Of a stretch of DNA of 64,000 nucleotides, positions 27,861 to 40,210 are shown one piece after another. The stretch comes from Bombus terrestris (lineage: Eukaryota; Arthropoda; Insecta; Hymenoptera; Apidae): NCBI RefSeq assembly GCF_910591885.1, contig NW_025963604.1:248001-312000 (forward strand). Reading direction: 5' to 3'. Numbering within the stretch: position 1 is the stretch's first letter; every line of letters starts with the position of its first letter. Below the pieces are notes generated by a model, which searched no databases, was not told the DNA's origin, and was given only the letters and a program-made list of their open reading frames with translations. The translations under genes were made by a program, and so were the position numbers.

Positions 27861-28900
27861 GGGCCAACGTGGGACACCGTTGGACACCGTTGGACACCGT
27901 TGGACACCGTTGGACATCGTTGGACACCGTGGGACAACGTGGGACAACGTGGGACAACGTGGGAAACCATGGAACAACGTGGGACAACGTGGGACACCGT
28001 TGGACATCGTTGGACAACGTGGGACAACGTGGGACAACGTGGGACAACGTGGGACAACGTGGGACAACGTGGGACAACGTGGGACACCGTTGGACACCGT
28101 GGGACACCGTTGGACACCGTTGGACATCGTTGGACAACGTGGGACAACGTGGGACAACGTGGGACAACGTGGGACATCGTGGGACAACGTGGGACAACGT
28201 GGGACCACGTGGGACACCGTTGGACACCGTTGGACACCGTTGGACACCGTTGGACATCGTTGGACACCGTGGGACAACGTGGGACAACGTGGGACAACGT
28301 GGGAAACCATGGAACAACGTGGGACAACGTGGGACACCGTTGGACATCGTTGGACATCGTTGGACACCGTGGGACAACGTGGGACAACGTGGGAAAACGT
28401 GGGACAACGTGGGACACCGTTGGACATCGCTGGACACCGTTGGACATCGTTGGACACCGTGGGACAACGTGGGACAACGTGGGACAACGTGGGACAACGT
28501 GGGACAACGTGGGACAACGTGGGACAACGTGGGACAACGTGGGACAACGTGGGACAACGTGGGACAACGTGGGACAACGTGGGACAACGTGGGACATCGT
28601 GGGACAACGTGGGACAACGTGGGACAACGTGGGACAACGTGGGACAACGTGGGACATCGTTGGACACCGTTGGACACCGTGGGACAACGTGGGACAACGT
28701 GGGACAACGTGGGACAACGTGGGACAACGTGGGACAACGTGGGACAACGTGGGACAACGTGGGACAACGTGGGACAACGTGGGACAACGTGGGACAACGT
28801 GGGACAACGTGGGACAACGTGGGACAACGTGGGACAACGTGGGACAACGTGGGACATCGTGGGACAACGTGGGACAACGTGGGACAACGTGGGCCAACGT
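27861..28900 (+). repeat. GGGCCAACGT-GGGCCAACGT module, copy 1
   Basis: Two GGGCCAACGT units lie 1,030 bp apart. The second is followed by GGGACAGCGT in this copy and in those at 36681-37730 (1,040 bp) and 42781-43820 (1,030 bp), but by gA in those at 53931-54950 and 57861-58880 (1,010 bp each). The copy near 50.6 kb keeps only the second unit (51511), because its left part was deleted. A lone GGGCCAACGT is at 52561. Between the paired units lie GGGACCACGT, alpha and beta cassettes. Confidence 0.85.
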
Positions 28901-30400
28901 GGGACAGCGTGGGACACCGTTGGACATCGTTGGACACCGTGGGACAACGTGGGACAACGTGGGACAACGTGGGACACCGTTGGACACCGTTGGACACCGT
29001 TGGACACCGTGGGACATCGTTGGACACCGTGGGACAACGTGGGACAACGTGGGACAACGTGGGAAACCGTGGAACAACGTGGGACAACGTGGGACACCGT
29101 TGGACATCGTTGGACAACGTGGGACAACGTGGGACAACGTGGGACAACGTGGGACAACGTGGGACAACGTGGGACACCGTGGGACAACGTGGGACAACGT
29201 GGGACAACGTGGGACAACGTGGGACATCGTTGGACACCGTGGGACAACGTGGGACAACGTGGGACAACGTGGGACAACGTGGGACAACGTGGGACACCGT
29301 TGGACATCGTTGGACACCGTGGGACACCGTGGGACAACGTGGGACAACGTGGGACAACGTGGGACAACGTGGGACAACGTGGGAAACCATGGAACAACGT
29401 GGGACAACGTGGGACACCGTTGGACATCGTTGGACAACGTGGGACAACGTGGGACAACGTGGGACAACGTGGGACAACGTGGGACAACGTGGGACACCGT
29501 TGGACAACGTGGGACACCGTTGGACACCGTTGGACATCGTTGGACACCGTGGGACAACGTGGGACAACGTGGGACAACGTGGGACAACGTGGGACAACGT
29601 GGGACAACGTGGGACAACGTGGGACAACGTGGGACACCGTTGGACAACGTGGGACACCGTTGGACATCGTTGGACACCGTGGGACACCGTTGGACACCGT
29701 TGGACACCGTTGGACACCGTTGGACATCGTTGGACACCGTGGGACAACGTGGGACAACGTGGGACAACGTGGGAAACCATGGAACAACGTGGGACAACGT
29801 GGGACACCGTTGGACATCGTTGGACATCGTTGGACACCGTGGGACAACGTGGGACAACGTGGGACAACGTGGGACAACGTCGGACAACGTGGGACAACGT
29901 GGGACATCGTGGGACAACGTGGGACAACGTGGGACAACGTGGGACAACGTGGGACAACGTGGGACACCGTTGGACACCGTGGGACACCGTTGGACATCGT
30001 TGGACACCGTGGGACAACGTGGGACAACGTGGGACAACGTGGGACAACGTGGGACATCGTGGGACAACGTGGGACAACGTGGGACAACGTGGGACACCGT
30101 TGGACACCGTTGGACATCGTTGGACACCGTGGGACAACGTGGGACAACGTGGGACAACGTGGGACAACGTGGGACATCGTGGGACAACGTGGGACAACGT
30201 GGGACAACGTGGGACAACGTGGGACATCGTGGGACAACGTGGGACAACGTGGGACAACGTGGGACATCGTGGGACAACGTGGGACAACGTGGGACAACGT
30301 GGGACACCGTTGGACACCGTTGGACACCGTTGGACACCGTTGGACATCGTTGGACACCGTGGGACAACGTGGGACAACGTGGGACAACGTGGGACAACGT

Positions 30401-31270
30401 GGGACATCGTTTGACAACGTGGGACAACGTGGGACAACGTGGGACAACGTGGGACACCGTTGGACAACGTGGGACACCGTTGAACACCGTTGGACACCGT
30501 GGGACAACGTGGGACAACGTGGGAAAACGTGGGACAACGTGGGACAACGTGGGACAACGTGGGACAACGTGGGACAACGTGGGACAACGTGGGACATCGT
30601 GGGACAACGTGGGACAACGTGGGACAACGTGGGACAACGTGGGACAACGTGGGACACCGTTGGACATCGTTGGACACCGTGGGACAACGTGGGACAACGT
30701 GGGACAACGTGGGACACCGTTGGACACCGTTGGACACCGTTGGACACCGTTGGACATCGTTGGACACCGTGGGACAACGTGGGACAACGTGGGACAACGT
30801 GGGAAACCATGGAAAAACGTGGGACAACGTGGGACACCGTTGGACATCGTTGGACAACGTGGGACAACGTGGGACAACGTGGGACAACGTGGGACAACGT
30901 GGGACAACGTGGGACAACGTGGGACACCGTTGGACACCGTGGGACACCGTTGGACACCGTTGGACATCGTGGGACACCGTGGGACAACGTGGGACAACGT
31001 GGGACAACGTGGGACAACGTGGGACAACGTGGGACACCGTTGGACACCGTGGGACAACGTGGGACAACGTGGGACCACGTGGGACAACGTGGGACAACGT
31101 GGGACAACGTGGGACAACGTGGGACAACGTGGGACAACGTGGGACAACGTGGGACAACGTGGGACAACGTGGGACAACGTGGGACAACGTGGGACAACGT
31201 GGGACAACGTGGGACAACGTGGGACAACGTGGGACAACGTGGGACAACGTGGTACAACGTGGGACATCGT
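30401..31270 (+). repeat. TTGACAACGT-GGTACAACGT module, copy 6
   Basis: The markers are TTGACAACGT 30411, TGAACACCGT 30481, GGAAAAACGT 30811, GGGACCACGT 31071 and GGTACAACGT 31251. It is the 8,940-bp partner of copy 5 but lacks the extra gA unit of copies 4 and 5. Two other TTGACAACGT units (27301, 36101) and a degenerate tA at 42201 share the preceding gT but lead into a different sequence, the GGGCCAACGT module. Confidence 0.86.
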
Positions 31271-32220
31271 GGGACAACGTGGGACAACGTGGGACAACGT
31301 GGGACAACGTGGGACAACGTGGGACACCGTTGGACATCGTTGGACACCGTGGGACAACGTGGGACACCGTTGGACAACGTGGGACACCGTTGGACATCGT
31401 TGGACACCGTGGGACAACGTGGGACACCGTTGGACATCGTTGGACACCGTGGGACAAGGTGGGACAACGTGGGACAACTTGGGACACCGTTGGACACCGT
31501 TGGACACCGTTGGACACCGTTGGACAACGTGGGACCACGTGGGACACCGTTGGACACCGTTGGACACCGTTGGACACCGTTGGACATCGTTGGACACCGT
31601 GGGACAACGTGGGACAACGTGGGACCACGTGGGACAACGTGGGACAACGTGGGACAACGTGGGACAACGTGGGACACCGTTGGACACCGTTGGACAACGT
31701 GGGACAACGTGGGACAACGTGGGACAACGTGGGACAACGTGGTACAACGTGGGACATCGTGGGACAACGTGGGACAACGTGGGACAACGTGGGACAACGT
31801 GGGACAACGTGGGACACCGTTGGACATCGTTGGACACCGTGGGACAACGTGGGACACCGTTGGACAACGTGGGACACCGTTGGACATCGTTGGACACCGT
31901 GGGACAACGTGGGACACCGTTGGACATCGTTGGACACCGTGGGACAAGGTGGGACAACGTGGGACAACTTGGGACACCGTTGGACACCGTTGGACACCGT
32001 TGGACACCGTTGGACAACGTGGGACCACGTGGGACACCGTTGGACACCGTTGGACACCGTTGGACACCGTTGGACATCGTTGGACACCGTGGGACAACGT
32101 GGGACAACGTGGGACCACGTGGGACAACGTGGGACAACGTGGGACAACGTGGGACAACGTGGGACACCGTTGGACATCGTTGGACAACGTGGGACAACGT
32201 GGGACAACGTGGGACAACGT
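31241..32220 (+). repeat. 490-bp tandem duplication
   Basis: Pairs 490 bp apart are GGTACAACGT 31251/31741, GGGACAAGGT 31451/31941, GGGACAACTT 31471/31961, GGGACCACGT 31531/32021 and 31621/32111, and tA 31691/32181. The two copies differ at 31681 (tC) against 32171 (tT). A partial doubling with the same 490-bp spacing is present at about 19681-20460 (GGGACCACGT 19771/20261 and 19861/20351), where the left copy lacks three tC units. Confidence 0.88.
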
Positions 32221-34110
32221 GGGACAACGTGGGACAACGTGGGACACCGTTCGACATCGTTGGACAACGTGGGACAACGTGGGACAACGTGGGACAACGT
32301 GGGACAACGTGGGACAACGTGGGACAACGTGGGACAACGTGGGACAACGTGGGACAACGTGGGACACCGTTGGACACCGTGCGACACCGTTGGACACCGT
32401 TGGACACCGTTGGACATCGTTGGACACCGTGGGACAACGTGGGACAACGTGGGACAACGTGGGACAACGTGGGAAACCATGGAACAACGTGGGACAACGT
32501 GGGACACCGTTGGACATCGTTGGACATCGTTGGACACCGTGGGACAACGTGGGACAACGTGGGAAAACGTGGGACAACGTGGGACACCGTTGGACACCGT
32601 GGGACAACGTGGGACAACGTGGGACCACGTGGGACAACGTGGGACAACGTGGGACAACGTGGGACAACGTGGGACAACGCGGGACAACGTGGGACACCGT
32701 TGGACACCGTTGGACACCGTTGGACACCGTTGGACATCGTTGGACACCGTGGGACAACGTGGGACAACGTGGGACAACGTGGGAAACCATGGAACAACGT
32801 GGGACAACGTGGGACACCGTTGGACATCGTTGGACATCGTTGGACACCGTGGGACAACGTGGGACAACGTGGGAAAACGTGGGACAACGTGGGACACCGT
32901 TGGACATCGCTGGACACCGTTGGACATCGTTGGACACCGTGGGACAACGTGGGACAACGTGGGACAACGTGGGACAACGCGGGACAACGTGGGACAACGT
33001 GGGACAACGTGGGACAACGTGGGACAACGTGGGACAACGTGGGACAACGTGGGACAACGTGGGACATCGTGGGACAACGTGGGACAACGTGGGACAAAGT
33101 GGGACAACGTGGGACAACGTGGGACACCGTTGGACACCGTTGGACACCGTTGGACACCGTTGGACATCGTTGGACACCGTGGGACAACGTGGGACAACGT
33201 GGGACAACGTGGGAAACCATGGAACAACGTGGGACAACGTGGGACACCGTTGGACATCGTTGGACATCGTTGGACACCGTGGGACAACGTGGGACAACGT
33301 GGGAAAACGTGGGACAACGTGGGACACCGTTGGACATCGCTGGACACCGTTGGACATCGTTGGACACCGTGGGACAACGTGGGACAACGTGGGACAACGT
33401 GGGACAACGTGGGACAACGTGGGACAACGTGGGACAACGTGGGACAACGTGGGAAAACGTGGGACAACGTGGGACACCGTTGGACATCGCTGGACACCGT
33501 TGGACATCGTTGGACACCGTGGGACAACGTGGGACAACGTGGGACAACGTGGGACAACGTGGGACAACGTGGGACAACGTGGGACAACGTGGGACAACGT
33601 GGGACAACGTGGGACAACGTGGGACAACGTGGGACAACGTGGGACAACGTGGGACAACGTGGGAAAACGTGGGACAACGTGGGACACCGTTGGACATCGC
33701 TGGACACCGTTGGACATCGTTGGACACCGTGGGACAACGTGGGACAACGTGGGACAACGTGGGACAACGTGGGACAACGTGGGACAACGTGGGACAACGT
33801 GGGACAACGTGGGACAACGTGGGACAACGTGGGACAACGTGGGACAACGTGGGACAACGTGGGACAACGTGGGACAACGTGGGACAACGTGGGACAACGT
33901 GGGACACCGTTGGACACCGTTGGACACCGTTGGACACCGTTGGACATCGTTGGACACCGTGGGACAACGTGGGACAACGTGGGACAACGTGGGAAACCAT
34001 GGAACAACGTGGGACAACGTGGGACATCGTGGGACAACGTGGGACAACGTGGGACAACGTGGGAAACCATGGAACAACGTGGGACAACGTGGGACACCGT
34101 TGGACATCGT

Positions 34111-37100
34111 TGGACATCGTTGGACACCGTGGGACAACGTGGGACAACGTGGGAAAACGTGGGACAACGTGGGACACCGTTGGACATCGCTGGACACCGT
34201 TGGACATCGCTGGACACCGTTGGACATCGTTGGACACCGTGGGACAACGTGGGACAACGTGGGACCACGTGGGACAACGTGGGACAACGTGGGACAACGT
34301 GGGACAACGTGGGACATCGTGGGACAACGTGGGACAACGTGGGACAACGTGGGACAACGTGGGACAACGTGGGAAACCATGGAACAACGTGGGACAACGT
34401 GGGACACCGTTGGACAACGTGGGACAACGTGGGACAACGTGGGACAACGTGGGACAACGTGGGACAACGTGGGACAACGTGGGACAACGTGGGACAACGT
34501 GGGACAACGTGGGACAACGTGGGACAACGTGGGACAACGTGGGACAACGTGGGACAACGTGGGACCACGTGGGACAACGTGGGACAACGTGGGACATCGT
34601 GGGACAACGTGGGACAACGTGGGACAACGTGGGACAACGTGGGACAACGTGGGACAACGTGGGACAACGTGGGACAACGTGGGACAACGTGGGACAACTT
34701 GGGACAACGTGGGACAACGTGGGACATCGTGGGACAACGTGGGACAACGTGGGACAACGTGGGACAACGTGGGACAACGTGGGACAACGTGGGACAACGT
34801 GGGACAACGTGGGACAACGTGGGACATCGTTGGACACCGTTGGACACCGTGGGACAACGTGGGACAACGTGGGACAACGTGGGACAACGTGGGACAACGT
34901 GGGACATCGTGGGACACCGTTGGACATCGCTGGACACCGTTGGACATCGTTGGACACCGTGGGACAACGTGGGACAACGTGGGACAACGTGGGACAACGT
35001 GGGACAACGTGGGACAACGTGGGACAACGTGGGACAACGTGGGACAACGTGGGACATCGTGGGACAACGTGGGACAACGTGGGACAACGTGGGACAACGT
35101 GGGACATCGTTGGACACCGTTGGACACCGTGGGACAGCGTGGGACAACGTGGGACAACGTGGGACAACGTGGGACAACGTGGGACAACGTGGGACAACGT
35201 GGGACACCGTTGGACATCGTTGGACATCGTTGGACACCGTGGGACAACGTGGGACAACGTGGGACAACGTGGGACAACGTGGGAAACCATGGAACAACGT
35301 GGGACAACGTGGGACAACGTGGGACAACGTGGGACAACGTGGGACAACGTGGGACAACGTGGGACAACGTGGGACAACGTGGGACAACGTGGGACAACGT
35401 GGGACATCGTGGGACAACGTGGGACAACGTGGGACAACGTGGGACAACGTGGGACATCGTTGGACACCGTTGGACACCGTGGGACAACGTGGGACAACGT
35501 GGGACAACGTGGGACAACGTGGGACAACGTGGGACAACGTGGGACAACGTGGGACGACGTGGGACAACGTGGGACAACGTGGGACAACGTGGGACAACGT
35601 GGGACATCGTGGGACAACGTGGGACAACGTGGGACAACGTGGGACAACGTGGGACACCGTTGGACATCGTTGGACACCGTGGGACAACGTGGGACAACGT
35701 GGGACAACGTGGGACACCGTTGGACACCGTTGGACACCGTTGGACACCGTTGGACATCGTTGGACACCGTGGGACAACGTGGGACAACGTGGGACAACGT
35801 GGGAAACCATGGAACAACGTGGGACAACGTGGGACACCGTTGGACATCGTTGGACAACGTGGGACAACGTGGGACAACGTGGGACAACGTGGGACAACGT
35901 GGGACAACGTGGGACAACGTGGGACACCGTTGGACACCGTGGGACACCGTTGGACACCGTTGGACATCGTTGGACACCGTGGGACAACGTGGGACAACGT
36001 GGGACAACGTGGGACAACGTGGGACAACGTGGGACAACGTGGGACAACGTGGGACAACGTGGGACAACGTGGGACAACGTGGGACAACGTGGGACATCGT
36101 TTGACAACGTGGGACAACGTGGGACAACGTGGGACAACGTGGGACACCGTTGGACAACGTGGGACACCGTTGGACATCGTTGGACACCGTGGGACAACGT
36201 GGGACAACGTGGGAAAACGTGGGACAACGTGGGACAACGTGGGACAACGTGGGACAACGTGGGACAACGTGGGACAACGTGGGACAACGTGGGACAACGT
36301 GGGACAACGTGGGACAACGTGGGACAACGTGGGACAACGTGGGACAACGTGGGACAACGTGGGACAACGTGGGACAACGTGGGACAACGTGGGACAACGT
36401 TGGACACCGTGGGACACCGTTGGACACCGTTGGACATCGTTGGACACCGTGGGACAACGTGGGACAACGTGGGAAAACGTGGGACAACGTGGGACAACGT
36501 GGGACAACGTGGGACAACGTGGGACAACGTGGGACAACGTGGGACAACGTGGGACAACGTGGTACAACGTGGGACATCGTGGGACAACGTGGGACAACGT
36601 GGGACAACGTGGGACAACGTGGGACAACGTGGGACACCGTTGGACATCGTTGGACACCGTGGGACAACGTGGGACAACGTGGGCCAACGTGGGACACCGT
36701 TGGACACCGTTGGACACCGTTGGACACCGTTGGACATCGTTGGACACCGTGGGACAACGTGGGACAACGTGGGACAACGTGGGAAACCATGGAACAACGT
36801 GGGACAACGTGGGACACCGTTGGACATCGTTGGACAACGTGGGACAACGTGGGACAACGTGGGACAACGTGGGACAACGTGGGACAACGTGGGACAACGT
36901 GGGACACCGTTGGACACCGTGGGACACCGTTGGACACCGTTGGACATCGTTGGACACCGTGGGACAACGTGGGACAACGTGGGACAACGTGGGACAACGT
37001 GGGACAACGTGGGACAACGTGGGACAACGTGGGACATCGTGGGACAACGTGGGACAACGTGGGACCACGTGGGACACCGTTGGACACCGTTGGACACCGT

Positions 37101-40100
37101 TGGACACCGTTGGACATCGTTGGACACCGTGGGACAACGTGGGACAACGTGGGACAACGTGGGAAACCGTGGAACAACGTGGGACAACGTGGGACACCGT
37201 TGGACATCGTTGGACATCGTTGGACACCGTGGGACAACGTGGGACAACGTGGGAAAACGTGGGACAACGTGGGACACCGTTGGACATCGTGGGACACCGT
37301 TGGACATCGTTGGACACCGTGGGACAACGTGGGACAACGTGGGACAACGTGGGACAACGTGGGACAACGTGGGACAACGTGGGACAACGTGGGACAACGT
37401 GGGACAACGTGGGACAACGTGGGACATCGTGGGACAACGTGGGACAACGTGGGACAACGTGGGACAACGTGGGACAACGTGGGACATCGTTGGACACCGT
37501 TGGACACCGTGGGACAACGTGGGACAACGTGGGACAACGTGGGACAACGTGGGACAACGTGGGACAACGTGGGACAACGTGGGACAACGTGGGACAACGT
37601 GGGACAACGTGGGACAACGTGGGACAACGTGGGACAACGTGGGACAACGTGGGACAACGTGGGACAACGTGGGACAACGTGGGACATCGTGGGACAACGT
37701 GGGACAACGTGGGACAACGTGGGCCAACGTGGGACAGCGTGGGACACCGTTGGACATCGTTGGACACCGTGGGACAACGTGGGACAACGTGGGACAACGT
37801 GGGACACCGTTGGACACCGTTGGACACCGTTGGACACCGTTGGACATCGTTGGACACCGTGGGACAACGTGGGACAACGTGGGACAACGTGGGAAACCAT
37901 GGAACAACGTGGGACAACGTGGGACACCGTTGGACATCGTTGGACAACGTGGGACAACGTGGGACAACGTGGGACAACGTGGGACAACGTGGGACAACGT
38001 GGGACATCGTGGGACAACGTGGGACAACGTGGGACAACGTGGGACAACGTGGGACATCGTTGGACACCGTGGGACAACGTGGGACAACGTGGGACAACGT
38101 GGGACAACGTGGGACAACGTGGGACACCGTTGGACATCGTTGGACACCGTGGGACACCGTGGGACAACGTGGGACAACGTGGGACAACGTGGGACAACGT
38201 GGGACAACGTGGGAAACCATGGAACAACGTGGGACAACGTGGGACACCGTTGGACATCGTTGGACAACGTGGGACAACGTGGGACAACGTGGGACAACGT
38301 GGGACAACGTGGGACAACGTGGGACACCGTTGGACAACGTGGGACACCGTTGGACACCGTTGGACATCGTTGGACACCGTGGGACAACGTGGGACAACGT
38401 GGGACAACGTGGGACAACGTGGGACAACGTGGGACAACGTGGGACAACGTGGGACAACGTGGGACACCGTTGGACAACGTGGGACACCGTGGGACAGCGT
38501 GGGACACCGTGGGACACCGTTGGACACCGTTGGACACCGTTGGACACCGTTGGACATCGTTGGACACCGTGGGACAACGTGGGACAACGTGGGACAACGT
38601 GGGAAACCATGGAACAACGTGGGACAACGTGGGACACCGTTGGACATCGTTGGACATCGTTGGACACCGTGGGACAACGTGGGACAACGTGGGACAACGT
38701 GGGACAACGTCGGACAACGTGGGACAACGTGGGACATCGTGGGACAACGTGGGACAACGTGGGACAACGTGGGACAACGTGGGACAACGTGGGACACCGT
38801 TGGACACCGTGGGACACCGTTGGACATCGTTGGACACCGTGGGACAACGTGGGACAACGTGGGACAACGTGGGACAACGTGGGACATCGTGGGACAACGT
38901 GGGACAACGTGGGACAACGTGGGACATCGTGGGACAACGTGGGACAACGTGGGACAACGTGGGACATCGTGGGACAACGTGGGACAACGTGGGACAACGT
39001 GGGACAACGTGGGACAACGTGGGACACCGTTGGACACCGTTGGACACCGTTGGACACCGTTGGACATCGTTGGACACCGTGGGACAACGTGGGACAACGT
39101 GGGACAACGTGGGAAACCATGGAACAACGTGGGACAACGTGGGACACCGTTGGACATCGTTGGACATCGTTGGACACCGTGGGACAACGTGGGACAACGT
39201 GGGACAACGTGGGACAACGTCGGACAACGTGGGACAACGTGGGACAACGTGGGACAACGTGGGACAACGTGGGACAACGTGGGACAACGTGGGACAACGT
39301 CGGACAACGTGGGACATCGTGGGACAACGTGGGACAACGTGGGACAACGTGGGACAACGTGGGACAACGTGGGACACCGTTGGACACCGTGGGACACCGT
39401 TGGACACCGTTGGACATCGTTGGACACCGTGGGACAACGTGGGACAACGTGGGACAACGTGGGACAACGTGGGACAACGTGGGACAACGTGGGACAACGT
39501 GGGACAACGTGGGACAACGTGGGACAACGTGGGACAACGTGGGACAACGTGGGACAACGTGGGACAACGTGGGACACCGTTGGACATCGTTGGACACCGT
39601 GGGACAACGTGGGACACCGTTGGACAACGTGGGACACCGTTGGACATCGTTGGACAACGTGGGACAACGTGGGACAACGTGGGACAACGTGGGACAACGT
39701 GGGACAACGTGGGACACCGTTGGACACCGTGGGACACCGTTGGACACCGTTGGACATCGTTGGACACCGTGGGACAACGCGGGACAACGTGGGACAACGT
39801 GGGACAACGTGGGACAACGTGGGACAACGTGGGACAACGTGGGACACCGTTGGACAACGTGGGACACCGTTGGACATCGTTGGACACCGTGGGACACCGT
39901 TGGACACCGTTGGACACCGTTGGACACCGTTGGACATCGTTGGACACCGTGGGACAACGTGGGACAACGTGGGACAACGTGGGAAACCATGGAACAACGT
40001 GGGACAACGTGGGACACCGTTGGACATCGTTGGACATCGTTGGACACCGTGGGACAACGTGGGACAACGTGGGACAACGTGGGACAACGTCGGACAACGT

Positions 40101-40210
40101 GGGACAACGTGGGACATCGTGGGACAACGTGGGACAACGTGGGACAACGTGGGACAACGTGGGACAACGTGGGACACCGTTGGACATCGTGGGACACCGT
40201 TGGACATCGT
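34111..40210 (+). repeat. 6,100-bp tandem duplication, left copy
   Basis: It is paired with 40211-46300. Markers 6,100 bp apart are I 34181/40281, F 34371/40471, GGGACAACTT 34691/40791, GGGACAGCGT 35131/41231, GGGACGACGT 35551/41651, GGTACAACGT 36561/42661 and GGGCCAACGT 36681/42781. After one unit is lost in the right copy the offset is 6,090: GGGCCAACGT 37721/43811, CGGACAACGT 38711/44801, 39221/45311, 39301/45391 and 40091/46181. The two copies abut at about 40210. TTGACAACGT at 36101 is tA at 42201, so the TGA stop is present only in this copy. Confidence 0.93.
36681..37730 (+). repeat. GGGCCAACGT-GGGCCAACGT module, copy 2
   Basis: The spacing is 1,040 bp, one unit more than copies 1 and 3. 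It contains GGGAAACCGT at 37161, an F unit whose CpG is intact. Confidence 0.83.

Larger units (their letters stand above)
21131..30070 (+). repeat. 8,940-bp tandem duplication, copy I
   Basis: It is colinear with copy II (from 30071). The offset is 8,940 bp at gT 21231/30171, gC 21361/30301 and TTGACAACGT 21471/30411. It becomes about 9,430 at H 23131/32561, GGGACAAAGT 23661/33091 and H 24021/33451; 9,640 at TGGACGTCGC 24541 against I 34181, F 24731/34371 and GGGACAACTT 25051/34691; and 8,800 at GGGACAGCGT 26331/35131, GGGACGACGT 26751/35551 and TTGACAACGT 27301/36101. It ends at 8,820-8,830 at GGGCCAACGT 27861/36681 and 28891/37721, CGGACAACGT 29881/38711 and gT 30051/38881. The large shifts are explained by local events: +490 in copy II, +210 from an extra beta cassette in copy II, and -840 from a tandem duplication in copy I. 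Confidence 0.9.
30071..38920 (+). repeat. 8,940-bp tandem duplication, copy II
   Basis: This is the partner of 21131-30070. The start of copy II coincides with the end of copy I within two or three units, as expected for a direct tandem duplication. Colinearity is lost at 30091/38921. Copy II carries the doubled 490-bp block (31241-32220) and an additional beta cassette (H 33451 and 33661, 210 bp apart), and lacks the 840-bp doubling of copy I. Confidence 0.9.

Noticed and set aside
10119..36104. Plus-strand open reading frame of 8,661 codons, and the other plus-strand frames of 282 to 6,922 codons
   Set aside because: All read the same GTTWDNVGQR decapeptide in overlapping frames, mostly from TTG or GTG starts, and stop at random variant units. 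Overlapping frames of this size on both strands cannot all be genes, and none is better supported than the rest.
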